The notes under the pieces are model-generated. The model was given only the letters and a program-made list of their open reading frames with translations. It had not been told where the DNA came from and did no database searches. A program made the translations under genes and the position numbers. 64,000 nt of DNA from Streptomyces sp. JH14 (GTDB taxonomy: Bacteria; Actinomycetota; Actinomycetes; Streptomycetales; Streptomycetaceae): assembly GCF_029428675.1 (NCBI RefSeq), contig NZ_JAJNEL010000001.1:5952001-6016000 (forward strand). The letters are read 5' to 3'. This document shows positions 30,524 through 40,900 of this stretch, piece by piece; the stretch's first letter is position 1, and each line of letters begins with the position of its first letter.

Positions 30524-33500
30524 ATGCGCCCGATATCACGCACGGCGCTGGGAGCGGCGACCGCCGCCGTCCTGGCCGCCACCGTGGTCGCGCCGTCCGT
30601 GGCCGCGCCACCGGACGAGCCCGCTGCGACGAGACCGCTCACCGGCAGCGCGGCGTCCACCGCTGCCGCTGCCTCGAAGGGCGGCAAGCCGGTCACCGTC
30701 ACCCTGGTCACCGGGGACAAGGTGCTGGTGAGCACGGACCGTTCGGGGACGGCGTCCGCCACCGCGCTGCCGCGCGAGGACGGCACCGTTCCGCTCGTAC
30801 AGACCCGGCAGGCCGGGAAGGACCTGTACGTCTACCCGGACACCGCGACCGAGGCGCTCGCTGCGGGAACGGTCGACGAGGAGCTGTTCAACGTCACCGG
30901 GCTGATCCGTCAGGGCTACGACGACGCGAGCAGCACGTCGCTGCCGCTGATCGCCGTGTACGGCACCGACGTGGCCCGCTCGGCGCCCGTCACCCCGCGC
31001 GGCGCGAAGCGCGGACTGGCACTGGACGCCATCGACGGCGTCGCACTCAAGGCGGACAAGGGGAAGGCCGCCGACTTCTGGTCGGACGTCACCAACACCC
31101 GCTCGCGCTCGGCCTCCGGTCTGAAGAAGCTCTGGCTCGACCGCAAGGTTCAGGCCACTCTCGACAAGTCGACCAAGCAGATCGGCGCCGACCTCGCGTG
31201 GGCCGCCGGTTACGACGGCAAGGGCACCAAGGTCGCCGTGCTCGACACCGGTGTCGACGCCGAACACCCCGACCTCAAGGGCCGGATCGCCGCCTCGGAG
31301 AACTTCACCGACTCCGACACCACCGACGACCGGCAGGGCCACGGCACGCACACCATCTCCACTGTGGGTGGATCCGGCGCGGCCAGCGACGGCCTGAAGA
31401 AGGGCGTCGCCCCCGGCGCCGACCTCCTTGCGGGCAAGGTCCTCAACGACAGCGGCTCCGGCGCGGAGTCCTGGATCATCGCCGGTATGCAGTGGGCCGT
31501 CGACCAGAAGGCCGACGTCGTCTCCATGAGCCTCGGCAGCCCGACGCCGACCGACTGCACCGACCCGATGAGCGTCGCCGCCGAAGAACTCGCCCAGAGC
31601 AAGGACACCCTGTTCGTCATCGCGGCCGGCAACTCCGGCCCGACGCTGAACACCGTCTCCTCGCCCGGCTGCGCCCCCAGCGTGCTGACCGTGGGCGCCG
31701 TCGACCGCGACGACTCCACGGCCCAGTTCTCCAGCCGCGGACCTGCGATCGGCTCGCACACCCTCAAGCCCGAGATCGCCGCCCCGGGAGTCAACATCTC
31801 GGCCGCTGCGGCCGGTGGCCGTGGGGTGTACGCGTACCGGACGATGTCCGGTACGTCGATGGCCACCCCGCATGTCGCGGGCGCCGCCGCCATCGTGAAG
31901 CAGCGTCACCCGGACTGGACCGCCCAGCAGATCAAGGCGGCCCTCGTGTCGTCCGCGAAGAGCGACATCCCCGGCGACGTACGGGAGACCGGTGGCGGCC
32001 GCCTCGACGTGAAGGCCGCCATCGACACCACCGTCGTCGGCGCCGCCGCCGTCCAGGGCGGTACGTTCAACTGGCCGCAGGACAAGAGCGACCGCACCAC
32101 GGTCGACGTCCCGTACACCAACTCCGGTGACAAGCCGGTGAAGTTGTCGCTGAAGGTCCAGGGTGTCACCGGCAACGACGGTTCGGAGGTCCGCTCCTCG
32201 GTCGCCAGGCTCGATGCGAGCAGTGTCACCGTGCCGGCCGGAGCGACCGTCGAGGTCCCGCTGCACATCGACCCGACCGCGCAGCTGAAGGCCGCCCAGT
32301 ACGGCGATGTCACCGGGCGCGTGCTGGCCACCGGCGCCGACGGTGTCAAGGTCTCCACCCCGTTCTCGCTGTACGTCGGCGCCGAGACGGTCACCCTGCG
32401 CGTCAAGCTCATCGACCGCACCGGCAAGCCCGCCGCGGGCTCCTCCTCGCTGGACGTCATCGGCACCGACACCGCCACCGGTGAGCGCCGCTTCAACGAC
32501 GGTGCGGCCGACCAGGTGTACCAGGTGCGCCCCGGCGCGTACTTCGTCTCCAGCTTCGTCACGTCGCCGGACCCGAAGGACGCCACCGGCAGGATGGTCG
32601 AGTCCGTCGGCTACCTCGCCAGGCCGCAGCTGAACGTCACCAAGGACACCACCCTGGTACTGGACGCCCGCAAGGCCCACCGGATCCAGGTGAAGACCGA
32701 GGACCACACGTCCGAGAACCGCTCCACGACCCTCACCTTCGGCCGCAGCTGGGACGACACCTGGCTGCACTCGGGTTCCGTCACCGGCAGCCGTATCGTC
32801 AAGAACTACTTCGCCGACATCGAGGGCCGGGCGAGTGACGGCGACTTCGAGTTCGCCAGCTTCTGGCGTGCGTATGCCCCGCAGATCGAGAAGCTCTCGG
32901 TCGTCGGCGGTGCCGAGCTGCACCCGCAGACGGCGAGCACCGGCGCCGTCAACCTCGACGGTACGGGCGAGGCCGCGCTGGTCGACGCGGGCACCGGCAC
33001 TCCGGACGAGCTGAAGGCCGCCGGTGTCGAGGGCAAGATCGCTCTGGTGAAGGTCGCCGACGACGGGTACATGACCGTCCAGGCGCGGGACGCCAAGGCC
33101 GCCGGCGCAAAGGCGATGATCGTGTACCGGCCGTCCGCGGGCACATGGCTGCCGAATCTCGGCTTCGGGGCGGCGCCGCTGCCGTCCCTCGCAGTCGAGG
33201 CGAGCGAGGCCGCCGGTTTGACCGCCGCCCTGGCCGACGGCCCCGTGGCACTGCGCTGGAAGGCCACCGCCGCCAGCCCGTTCGTCTACAACCTCGGTTT
33301 CCCCGAGACCGGCCCGGTCACCTCGGACCGTACGTACAAGGTCCGTGACAGCAAGCTCGGTAAGTCCACCGCCACGTACGAGGCGATGGGCGTCGCAGCC
33401 GACTATGTCGACTCGATCGTCCTCGACCGGCCGTACGGCGGGCGCTTCTCCGCCGCGTTCGACACCGTCGGCGTCCCGGGCAAGCGCACCGAGTACTACT

Positions 33501-34300
33501 CGGCGGGCGACGGCGCCTGGGAGCGCTTCGTCTCCTCCAGCTTCCCCTGGGGCGAGTCCATGGTCGACCCGGCCCGCACCTACAAGGCCGGCTCGCAGCG
33601 CACGGAGAACTGGTACCGGGGGATCGTCGGCCCGTCCACTCCGCGCGACCTCCAGGGCAAGGAGGTGCTCGCCGCCGAGCGTCAGGACAACCTGATCGGC
33701 GTCGCCCCGGGCTTCTGGGCCGACACCGAGCACGCCGGTATCCAGGGCTCCTTCGGAGACTTCGGCAACATGACGCTGACCAGTGGCGACAAGAACTTCG
33801 GCAGCACCGGGGTCCCGTTCGGCGTGTTCGAGGTGCCGGCCGAGGACGCACCGTACGAGCTCACCATGGTCACGTTCAAGGGCGGCCAGCCCGCGGCTGT
33901 GTGGAAGCGGTCCACCCAGACCGAGACCATCTGGAAATTCCGTTCGAAGCGGGACGAGAACGCGTACTCCCAGGGCATCCCGCTCCTCTTCCCGGGCTAC
34001 GACCTGGCGACGGACGGGATGAAGACCCTGGCGGCGCAGGACGATCAGAAGATCGGCCTGAGCGTCACCGGCCACGCGGGCTACACCCCCGGCAAGCTGA
34101 CCGCGGCCAAGGTCTCGTACTCGTACGACGGTGGCACGACCTGGACCCAGGCCACCACCGCACAGCAGAACGGGCGTTGGACCGCGACCGTGAACCACGC
34201 GGACGCGGCCGGCAAGTCGGTCACGCTGAAGACCGAACTGACGGACGCCAACGGCAACTCCGTCGTCCAGACCGTCGTCGACGCATACGCGGTGCGCTGA
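30524..34300 (+). CDS. Secreted S8 (subtilisin-type) peptidase with PA domain, copy 1
   Basis: This is a 1258-residue exported serine peptidase. The signal peptide is MRPISRTALGAATAAVLAAT to about residue 30, followed by a propeptide (to about 220). The catalytic domain carries Asp241 (VAVLDTGVD), His273 (GHGTHT) and Ser445 (GTSMATPH). A protease-associated domain follows near 820-880 (GVEGKIALVKVADDGYMTVQ), then beta-rich C-terminal domains. There is no sortase signal, so it is released. The start at the ATG 30524 follows GGGGAG. A paralogue of almost identical architecture is at 57180. Confidence 0.93.
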   Translation: MRPISRTALGAATAAVLAATVVAPSVAAPPDEPAATRPLTGSAASTAAAASKGGKPVTVTLVTGDKVLVSTDRSGTASATALPREDGTVPLVQTRQAGKDLYVYPDTATEALAAGTVDEELFNVTGLIRQGYDDASSTSLPLIAVYGTDVARSAPVTPRGAKRGLALDAIDGVALKADKGKAADFWSDVTNTRSRSASGLKKLWLDRKVQATLDKSTKQIGADLAWAAGYDGKGTKVAVLDTGVDAEHPDLKGRIAASENFTDSDTTDDRQGHGTHTISTVGGSGAASDGLKKGVAPGADLLAGKVLNDSGSGAESWIIAGMQWAVDQKADVVSMSLGSPTPTDCTDPMSVAAEELAQSKDTLFVIAAGNSGPTLNTVSSPGCAPSVLTVGAVDRDDSTAQFSSRGPAIGSHTLKPEIAAPGVNISAAAAGGRGVYAYRTMSGTSMATPHVAGAAAIVKQRHPDWTAQQIKAALVSSAKSDIPGDVRETGGGRLDVKAAIDTTVVGAAAVQGGTFNWPQDKSDRTTVDVPYTNSGDKPVKLSLKVQGVTGNDGSEVRSSVARLDASSVTVPAGATVEVPLHIDPTAQLKAAQYGDVTGRVLATGADGVKVSTPFSLYVGAETVTLRVKLIDRTGKPAAGSSSLDVIGTDTATGERRFNDGAADQVYQVRPGAYFVSSFVTSPDPKDATGRMVESVGYLARPQLNVTKDTTLVLDARKAHRIQVKTEDHTSENRSTTLTFGRSWDDTWLHSGSVTGSRIVKNYFADIEGRASDGDFEFASFWRAYAPQIEKLSVVGGAELHPQTASTGAVNLDGTGEAALVDAGTGTPDELKAAGVEGKIALVKVADDGYMTVQARDAKAAGAKAMIVYRPSAGTWLPNLGFGAAPLPSLAVEASEAAGLTAALADGPVALRWKATAASPFVYNLGFPETGPVTSDRTYKVRDSKLGKSTATYEAMGVAADYVDSIVLDRPYGGRFSAAFDTVGVPGKRTEYYSAGDGAWERFVSSSFPWGESMVDPARTYKAGSQRTENWYRGIVGPSTPRDLQGKEVLAAERQDNLIGVAPGFWADTEHAGIQGSFGDFGNMTLTSGDKNFGSTGVPFGVFEVPAEDAPYELTMVTFKGGQPAAVWKRSTQTETIWKFRSKRDENAYSQGIPLLFPGYDLATDGMKTLAAQDDQKIGLSVTGHAGYTPGKLTAAKVSYSYDGGTTWTQATTAQQNGRWTATVNHADAAGKSVTLKTELTDANGNSVVQTVVDAYAVR

Positions 34301-34319
34301 CCCGGGTCACACCATGACC

Positions 34320-34376
34320 GGTCCGCCGGGCGTCCTTCCCGTGGGGGGTGGGGTCGCCCGGCGGACCTCTTTTTTC
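34320..34376 (+). terminator. Rho-independent terminator after S8 peptidase
   Basis: A perfect 13-bp stem GGTCCGCCGGGCG/CGCCCGGCGGACC is followed by TCTTTTTT, 20 bp after the stop codon. Confidence 0.95.
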
Positions 34377-34421
34377 CGGATGACCCGTTTTCGTACGGCC
34401 CCTGGGGTGGACAATAAGGGC

Positions 34422-36101
34422 ATGAGTCAGCAGGGGGAGAGGCCCGCCGCCCACGAGGACGACTGGTGGCGCAGGCTGTACGACGAAACCGCCGCGGACA
34501 CCGGGTCGACCGACGCGCCCGACAGTCTCGACGACCGCTTCGACTCGGCCTCGGACACGGTGGGTTCGGTGAGGCGGGACGGTCCCGATCGCAAGGACGG
34601 GCAGGGCGAGGCCGTTGTCACGGTGCCCGAGCCCCGGGCACCGTCCGAGCCACCCGTGCCGGCGCCCGCACGCCGGGAGCCTCCGGCGGAGGCCGAGTGC
34701 GCCCCGTGGGAACCGCCGCTGGATTCCGAGCGCGCCCCGTGGGAGCCGCCGCGCGGTGTGCCACGGCCACGCACCTTTGCCGATCCGCCGGCATCCGTGC
34801 CACCGATCGCCGATGCGCCGCCCGCGCTTCCGGCGCCGCCCGACCAGGTACCGCCGCCCGCCGCTGCCGAGCCGCCGCTCGCCACGGAGCCGGCCCCCGC
34901 CCCGCCCCCGCCCGCCGTTCCACCGTCGGAGGCCGCACCGCCTTCACCCCCGGCGCCACCCGACCAGGTACCGCCGCTCCCCAGGCGGTCGGTTGCCGAG
35001 AGAGCTGATGTCCCGGCGGCTTCCTCGTCCCCGGCGGTGGCCGCCCCTGTCGCCGAGGCCCGCCATGCGGACCCGGACCCGGAGTCCACCGGCCCCGCCC
35101 CGGACGGCGCATCCCGCCGCCCCGGGCTCACATACGTGGGGGACCGGCCACCCACCTACGACGCCGAGCCCACCGCGCTGCCCGCCACCGCCCCCCAGGA
35201 GCTCGACGGGCTCGTCCCGGACACCGTGCTCGACGGGGCGAGGTACGGCACCTACACCCTGCGGGCCGCCTCCGTGCGCGGGGACTCCGCGCGGTTCCGG
35301 GGTGAGCCCCGGCGCGACGCCCTGCTCACCGTCCGCTTCGGTGCCGCCGAGAACGCCCTTGTGCTCGTCGCCGTCGCCGGCGGCGCCCGCGCCACCGAGC
35401 GCGCCCATCTCGCAGCCGCCGACGCCTGCCGCTGGATCGGCGGAGCCGTGGGCCGCAGCCACACCCGGCTCGCCGAGGACATAAGGGCAGGCCGCCGGGG
35501 CGACCTCAAGTCGGGTCTGCACCGCCTCACCGACCGGAGCTACGGCAAGCTCCGCGCCCGCGCCGCCGAGCTGGGCCTCGAACCGCACGAGTACACCGCG
35601 GGCCTGCGCTGCCTGCTGCTGTCGGCCGACCCCGACTGCCGCACCCGGGTCTTCTTCGGAGTGGGCGGCGGCGGGCTCTTCCGGCTGCGCGACGGCGTGT
35701 GGCGGGACCTCGAACCGGAGGTTCCGGCGCCCGGGTCCCTCACCGGGGAGTCCGTCGTCGGCTTCGGATCCGCGTCCCCGGAGAGCGGGCCCGACGGCGA
35801 CCGGCTCACCATGGACCTGGGGATCACCACGCCCCCGTCCCCGTACATCGAGCAGCCGCCCCCGCCTCCCGCGGAGTCGTTCCGCTTCCGGGCCTCGGTG
35901 GCCCGACCGGGGGACACGCTTCTGTTGTGCAGCACCGGTCTGGCCGAGCCGTTGCGCGCCGAGCCCGCCCTCGCCGACGAGCTCGCCGAACGCTGGACGC
36001 CCCGGGAGCCACCCGGCCTGGCGGCCTTCCTCGCGGACACCCAGCTCCGGGTGAAGGGGTACGCCGACGACCGTACGGGCGTGGGCGTCTGGGAGGCGTA
36101 A
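34422..36101 (+). CDS. PP2C-like protein with degenerate metal site
   Basis: This is a 559-residue protein. Residues 1-250 are low-complexity Pro/Ala/Glu (EPPVPAPARREPPAEAE, PAPPPPAVPPSEAAPPSPPA). The C-terminal half is a PP2C-type phosphatase fold with LVLVAVAGGARATERAHLAAADACRWIG, KLRARAAELGLEPHEYTAGL and a terminal YADDRTGVGVW. In active PP2C relatives the first strand carries an aspartate (ADGVG); here it is Gly320-Gly321, so one metal ligand seems lost. It may be a pseudophosphatase or scaffold. The start is the ATG at 34422 with AAGGG upstream. Confidence 0.8.
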   Translation: MSQQGERPAAHEDDWWRRLYDETAADTGSTDAPDSLDDRFDSASDTVGSVRRDGPDRKDGQGEAVVTVPEPRAPSEPPVPAPARREPPAEAECAPWEPPLDSERAPWEPPRGVPRPRTFADPPASVPPIADAPPALPAPPDQVPPPAAAEPPLATEPAPAPPPPAVPPSEAAPPSPPAPPDQVPPLPRRSVAERADVPAASSSPAVAAPVAEARHADPDPESTGPAPDGASRRPGLTYVGDRPPTYDAEPTALPATAPQELDGLVPDTVLDGARYGTYTLRAASVRGDSARFRGEPRRDALLTVRFGAAENALVLVAVAGGARATERAHLAAADACRWIGGAVGRSHTRLAEDIRAGRRGDLKSGLHRLTDRSYGKLRARAAELGLEPHEYTAGLRCLLLSADPDCRTRVFFGVGGGGLFRLRDGVWRDLEPEVPAPGSLTGESVVGFGSASPESGPDGDRLTMDLGITTPPSPYIEQPPPPPAESFRFRASVARPGDTLLLCSTGLAEPLRAEPALADELAERWTPREPPGLAAFLADTQLRVKGYADDRTGVGVWEA

Positions 36102-36163
36102 CCGTGCGTGCCGTGGGTTGATGGACTCCTAGCGCACCGCCGGCGCGGAGAGGACACGCACCC

Positions 36164-37906
36164 ATGGCCAAGCAGAACGTGTCGGAACAGTTCGTCGACA
36201 TTCTCGTCCGGGCCGGCGTCAAACGGCTGTACGGCGTCGTCGGCGACAGCCTCAACCCGGTCGTCGACGCCGTCCGCCGCAATGCCGCCGTCGACTGGAT
36301 CCAGGTCAGACACGAGGAGACCGCCGCCTTCGCCGCCGGCGCCGAGGCCCAGATCACCGGGACCCTGGCCGCCTGCGCGGGTTCCTGCGGTCCCGGGAAT
36401 CTGCATCTCATCAACGGCCTCTACGACGCCCACCGCTCGATGGCCCCGGTCCTCGCCCTCGCCTCGCACATCCCTTCGAGCGAGATCGGTCTGGGCTACT
36501 TCCAGGAGACCCATCCTGAGCTGCTCTTCCAGGAGTGCAGCCACTACAACGAGATGATCTCCAACCCGCAGCAGATGCCGCGGCTGCTCCAGACGGCGAT
36601 CCAGCACGCGATCGGCCGAGGCGGGGTCAGCGTCGTCTCGATGCCCGGCGATATCGCCTCCCGGCCGGCGCCGGAGAAGTCGATCGAGCACGCCCTTGTC
36701 ACCGCGCGGCCGACGGTCCGCCCCGGTGACGAGGACATCGAGAAGCTCCGCCGGATGGTCGACGAAGCGAAGCGCGTGACCCTGTTCTGCGGCAGCGGCA
36801 CCGCGGGCGCCCATGCCGAGGTCATGGAGTTCGCCGAACGGGTGAAGGCCCCGGTCGGTCACGCGCTGCGCGGCAAGGAGTGGATCCAGTACGACAACCC
36901 CTACGACGTCGGCATGAGCGGACTGCTCGGCTACGGCGCGGCGTACGAGGCGACCAACGAGTGCGATCTGCTGATCCTGCTCGGCACCGACTTCCCGTAC
37001 AACGCCTTTCTGCCCACCGATGTGAAGATCGTGCAGGTCGATGTGCGGCCCGAGAACCTCGGCCGCCGGTCCAAGCTGGATCTGGCGATCTGGGGCGACG
37101 TGCGTGAGACGCTGCGCTGTCTGACGCCGCAGGTGAAGGTCAAGACGGACCGCAAGTTCCTCGACCGGATGCTGAAGAAGCACGCCGACGCGCTGGAGGG
37201 TGTGGTCAAGGCGTACACCCGCAAGGTCGAGAAGCACGTCCCGATCCATCCGGAGTACGTCGCCTCGGTGCTCGACGAACTCGCGGACGACGACGCCGTG
37301 TTCACCGTCGACACCGGGATGTGCAATGTGTGGGCGGCCCGCTACCTGACGCCCAACGGCAAGCGGCGGGTGATCGGTTCGTTCAGCCACGGCTCGATGG
37401 CCAACGCCCTGCCGCAGGCCATCGGCGCCCAGTTCGTCGACCGGAACCGGCAGGTCGTGTCGATGTCCGGCGACGGCGGATTCACGATGCTGATGGGCGA
37501 CTTCCTCACCCTCGTCCAGTACGACCTGCCGGTGAAGGTGGTCCTCTTCAACAACTCCGCGCTCTCCATGGTGGAGTTGGAGATGCTGGTCGCCGGTCTG
37601 CCGTCGTTCGGTACGACCAACAAGAACCCGGACTTCGCCGCGGTCGCACGGGCCGCCGGAGCGTACGGCGTGCGGGTCGAGAAGCCCAAGCACCTCGAAG
37701 GCGCCCTCAAGGACGCGTTCAAGCACAAGGGCCCGGCCCTGGTCGACGTCGTCACCGACCCGAATGCGCTCTCCATCCCGCCGAAGATCAGCGCGGACAT
37801 GGTGACCGGGTTCGCGCTCTCCGCCAGCAAGATCGTGCTGGACGGCGGTGTGGGCCGGATGCTCCAGATGGCCCGCTCCAACCTGCGGAACGTGCCCCGT
37901 CCCTGA
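36164..37906 (+). CDS. poxB: Pyruvate dehydrogenase (quinone)/pyruvate oxidase-like, TPP-dependent
   Basis: This is a 580-residue peripheral-membrane or cytoplasmic ThDP/FAD enzyme. The conserved glutamate that activates ThDP is Glu51 (VRHEETAAFAAGAEAQ). The Mg/ThDP motif is GDGGFTMLMGDFLTLVQYDLPVKVVLFNN (Gly436-Asp437-Gly438 onward). CGPGNLHLINGLYDAHRS and the FAD region VGHALRGKEWIQYDNPYDVGMSG are typical of PoxB, which converts pyruvate to acetate and CO2 with electrons to quinone. The last residues lack the clear amphipathic membrane helix of E. coli PoxB. The start is the ATG at 36164 with GGAGAGGA upstream. Confidence 0.92.
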   Translation: MAKQNVSEQFVDILVRAGVKRLYGVVGDSLNPVVDAVRRNAAVDWIQVRHEETAAFAAGAEAQITGTLAACAGSCGPGNLHLINGLYDAHRSMAPVLALASHIPSSEIGLGYFQETHPELLFQECSHYNEMISNPQQMPRLLQTAIQHAIGRGGVSVVSMPGDIASRPAPEKSIEHALVTARPTVRPGDEDIEKLRRMVDEAKRVTLFCGSGTAGAHAEVMEFAERVKAPVGHALRGKEWIQYDNPYDVGMSGLLGYGAAYEATNECDLLILLGTDFPYNAFLPTDVKIVQVDVRPENLGRRSKLDLAIWGDVRETLRCLTPQVKVKTDRKFLDRMLKKHADALEGVVKAYTRKVEKHVPIHPEYVASVLDELADDDAVFTVDTGMCNVWAARYLTPNGKRRVIGSFSHGSMANALPQAIGAQFVDRNRQVVSMSGDGGFTMLMGDFLTLVQYDLPVKVVLFNNSALSMVELEMLVAGLPSFGTTNKNPDFAAVARAAGAYGVRVEKPKHLEGALKDAFKHKGPALVDVVTDPNALSIPPKISADMVTGFALSASKIVLDGGVGRMLQMARSNLRNVPRP

Positions 37907-37921
37907 CCGCACCGGCCGCGA

Positions 37922-37960
37922 CCGCCCCGCCCCCGACTGCACTGGCCCGGGGCGGGGCGG
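37922..37960. terminator. Bidirectional terminator between poxB and alpha-mannosidase genes
   Basis: CCGCCCCGCCCCCG pairs with CGGGGCGGGGCGG across a short loop, between two convergent genes. Confidence 0.75.
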
Positions 37961-37965
37961 CCCCC

Positions 37966-40900
37966 TTACGCCGGGGTCAGCCGCACCGTCAGGATCTGGA
38001 ACGGCCGCAGCGCCAGTACGAGACCGTGCTCATCCGCCGTCGCCTCGTGCAGCGGCCGTTCCAGCAGGTCGGTGATCTGCGCCCGCACGACGGGGAATCC
38101 GACGCGGAGCGTGGCCTCCGCCCGGCCGCCCGCCGACTCGTACAGCCGGACGACCACATCGCCGCTGCGGTCCTCGGCGAGCTTGACGGACTCCACGGTC
38201 ACCGCCGGATGCCCGGTGGTGACCAGCGACGGCACCACCGGTGCCACTGCGGCCCGCAGCGGCAGATTGAGCGCGAGCCCTTCGCGCACCGCGTCCGTGA
38301 CCTCCGCGCCCGGTGCCAGCGCGTACCGGAACCGATGTGTGCCGAGGTCGGTCTCCGGGTCCGGGCTGTGCGGGGCGCGCAGCAGCGTCAGCCGTACGGT
38401 CGTGGCGAGACCCGAGGCGTGCGCGGTCCTGGTCACGTCGTGGCCGTACGTGGAGTCGTTGAGCACCGCGATCCCGTACCCCGGCTCGGCGACCCGCAGC
38501 CACCGGTGCGCGCAGATCTCGAATCGGGCCGCGTCCCAGCCGGTGTTGTCGTGCGTGGGACGGTGGATGTGCCCGAACTGGATCTCCGCCGTGGACCGTT
38601 CGGCGTGCACATCGAGCGGGAACGCCGCCTTGAGCACCTTCTCCGACTCCTGCCAGTCCACTTCGGTGTCGATGTCGACCTGCCGACTGCCCGCGGCGAG
38701 CCGGATCTCCTGCACGATGCGAGACTTCCCGAACGACCGCACCACACGCACGGCTGTCCGCAGCGGCCCTTCCTCGATCAGCTCGACGGAGTCGGCGTCG
38801 GTCAGATCGGTGCGGGAGCGGCGGTAGTGCCGGTCGATGTCCCAGGCGTCCCAGTGATTGGGGTGATCCGGGTGCAGCTGGAGGAGGTTGGCCCGGTGGC
38901 CGGGGGCGAGGACCTCGCGGTGCGCGTCGAGATCGCGGACGGCCGCGATCAGCCCGTCGCGGTCGACGGTGACCCGCAGCACCGCGTTGTCGAGGACGAA
39001 TCCGCCGTCCGCCGTGCGGCTCGCCACCGCCTCCCGCTCCGGCACCGCCGATCCGTCGAGCAGCCCCGCGCCCAGCCCCGGCGACCTGGCGAGCACTGCC
39101 GTCCGCCCGTCGTCCAGCGGCTGCGCCTGAGCACCGGACGGCAGCACCGCGCTTGCCTCCGCGTCCAGCTCGATCACCTGAGTGCGGTCATACGGAGAGG
39201 AGTTGAGCGCGACGAGCCCCTCCGCCGCGCCCAGCGCCGTCACCGCGTCCGCCACCAGGTCCGCCAGCTCCGCCCGCACCTGCTCGTAGGTGTCGCGCGC
39301 CTCGCGGTGCACCCAGGCGATCGACGAGCCCGGCAGGATGTCATGGAACTGATGGAGGAGGACCGTCTTCCACACCCGGTCCAGCGTCTCGTACGGATAC
39401 CGGTATCCGGGCGTCCGGAGCGCCGCAGCCGTGGCCCACAACTCGGCCTCGCGCAGCAGGTGCTCGCTGCGCCGGTTGCCCTGCTTCGTCTTCGCCTGGG
39501 TGGTGTACGTCGCCCGGTGCAGCTCCAGATACAGCTCACCGGACCAGACCGGCGCCTGCTCCCCGTACTCCTCCTCGGCCGCCGCGAAGAACGCCGACGG
39601 CTTTTCGATCTCGACCCGCGGCGAACCCTCCAGGTCACGGAGCCGGCGCGCCTTCTCCAGCATCTCGCGGGTAGGACCGCCCCCGCCGTCACCCCAGCCG
39701 AACGGCACCAGGGACCGGGTCGCCCGCCCCTTGTCCGCGAAGTTCTTCTCCGCGTGGGCGAGTTCACGCGCATGGAACTGCGCGTTGTACGTGTCGACGG
39801 GCGGGAAGTGGGTGAAGACCCTGGTCCCGTCGATGCCCTCCCACCAGAAAGTGTGGTGCGGCATCTTGTTGGACTGGTTCCAGGACAGCTTCTGCGTCAG
39901 GAACCACTTCACTCCCGCCAGCCGTGCCAGCTGCGGGAAGGCCGCCGTGTAGCCGAAGGAGTCCGGCAGCCAGATCTCCTCCGTCTCCACCCCCAACTCC
40001 TCCTCGAAGAAACGCTTTCCGTGCACGATCTGCCGCGCCAGTGCCTCGCCGCCCGGCATGTTGGCATCGGATTCCACCCACATCGAGCCGACCGGTGCCC
40101 ACTGTCCGTCCGTCACGGCCTGCTGGATCCGCTCCCAGATGTGCGGCTGGTGGTCACGCACCCAGGCGTACTGCTGGGCCTGCGAACAGGCGAAGACCAG
40201 CTCCGGATAGTCCTGGGCGAGCGCGGTGACATTGGCGAACGTGCGCGACGCCTTGCGTACCGTCTCGCGCAGCGGCCACAGCCACGCCGAATCGATATGG
40301 GCGTGACCGGCCGCCGAGATCCGGTGCGCACTCGCCGACGCCGGGCGGGACAGTGCCTCGCCCAACTCGGCCCGGCCGGCCGTCGCCGTACCCGCCACAT
40401 CGTGCAGATCCAGCGCGTCGAGCATCTGCTCCAGCGCCCGCAGGATCTCGTGGCGCCGCGAACGGTCGGCGGGCAGCTCGTGCATGAGCTCGGAGAGCAC
40501 CTCGATGTCCAGGACGAGGTGCCAGACCTCCTCGTTCAGCACCGCGAGATCGGCGGAGGCGAACCGGTAGATCGGCCGGTCGCCCGCCGTCAGGACGTCT
40601 CCGAGCGGCGTCGGCTCGAAGCCGTGCTCCAGCACGGCCGGGTTGGCCGCGGCCTCCAGCAGCAGGGAGACCTCCTCACCGCCCGCAGCCGGGTCCGCGA
40701 CGGTCAGATGACGGTTGCGCGGGTGGACGCCCTTGAGGGGCACGCCCCCGGAGTCGTACAGCATCCCCTCGGCCTGAAAACCGGGCCCCTGACCGGAGAA
40801 GCCGGGATCCACGACCACCTCGACCCGTCGGCCCGTCCACTCGCCGGGCACTGTTCCCTCCAGCCGGAACCAGCTGGTCGACCAGGGGCTGCCCCACTCG

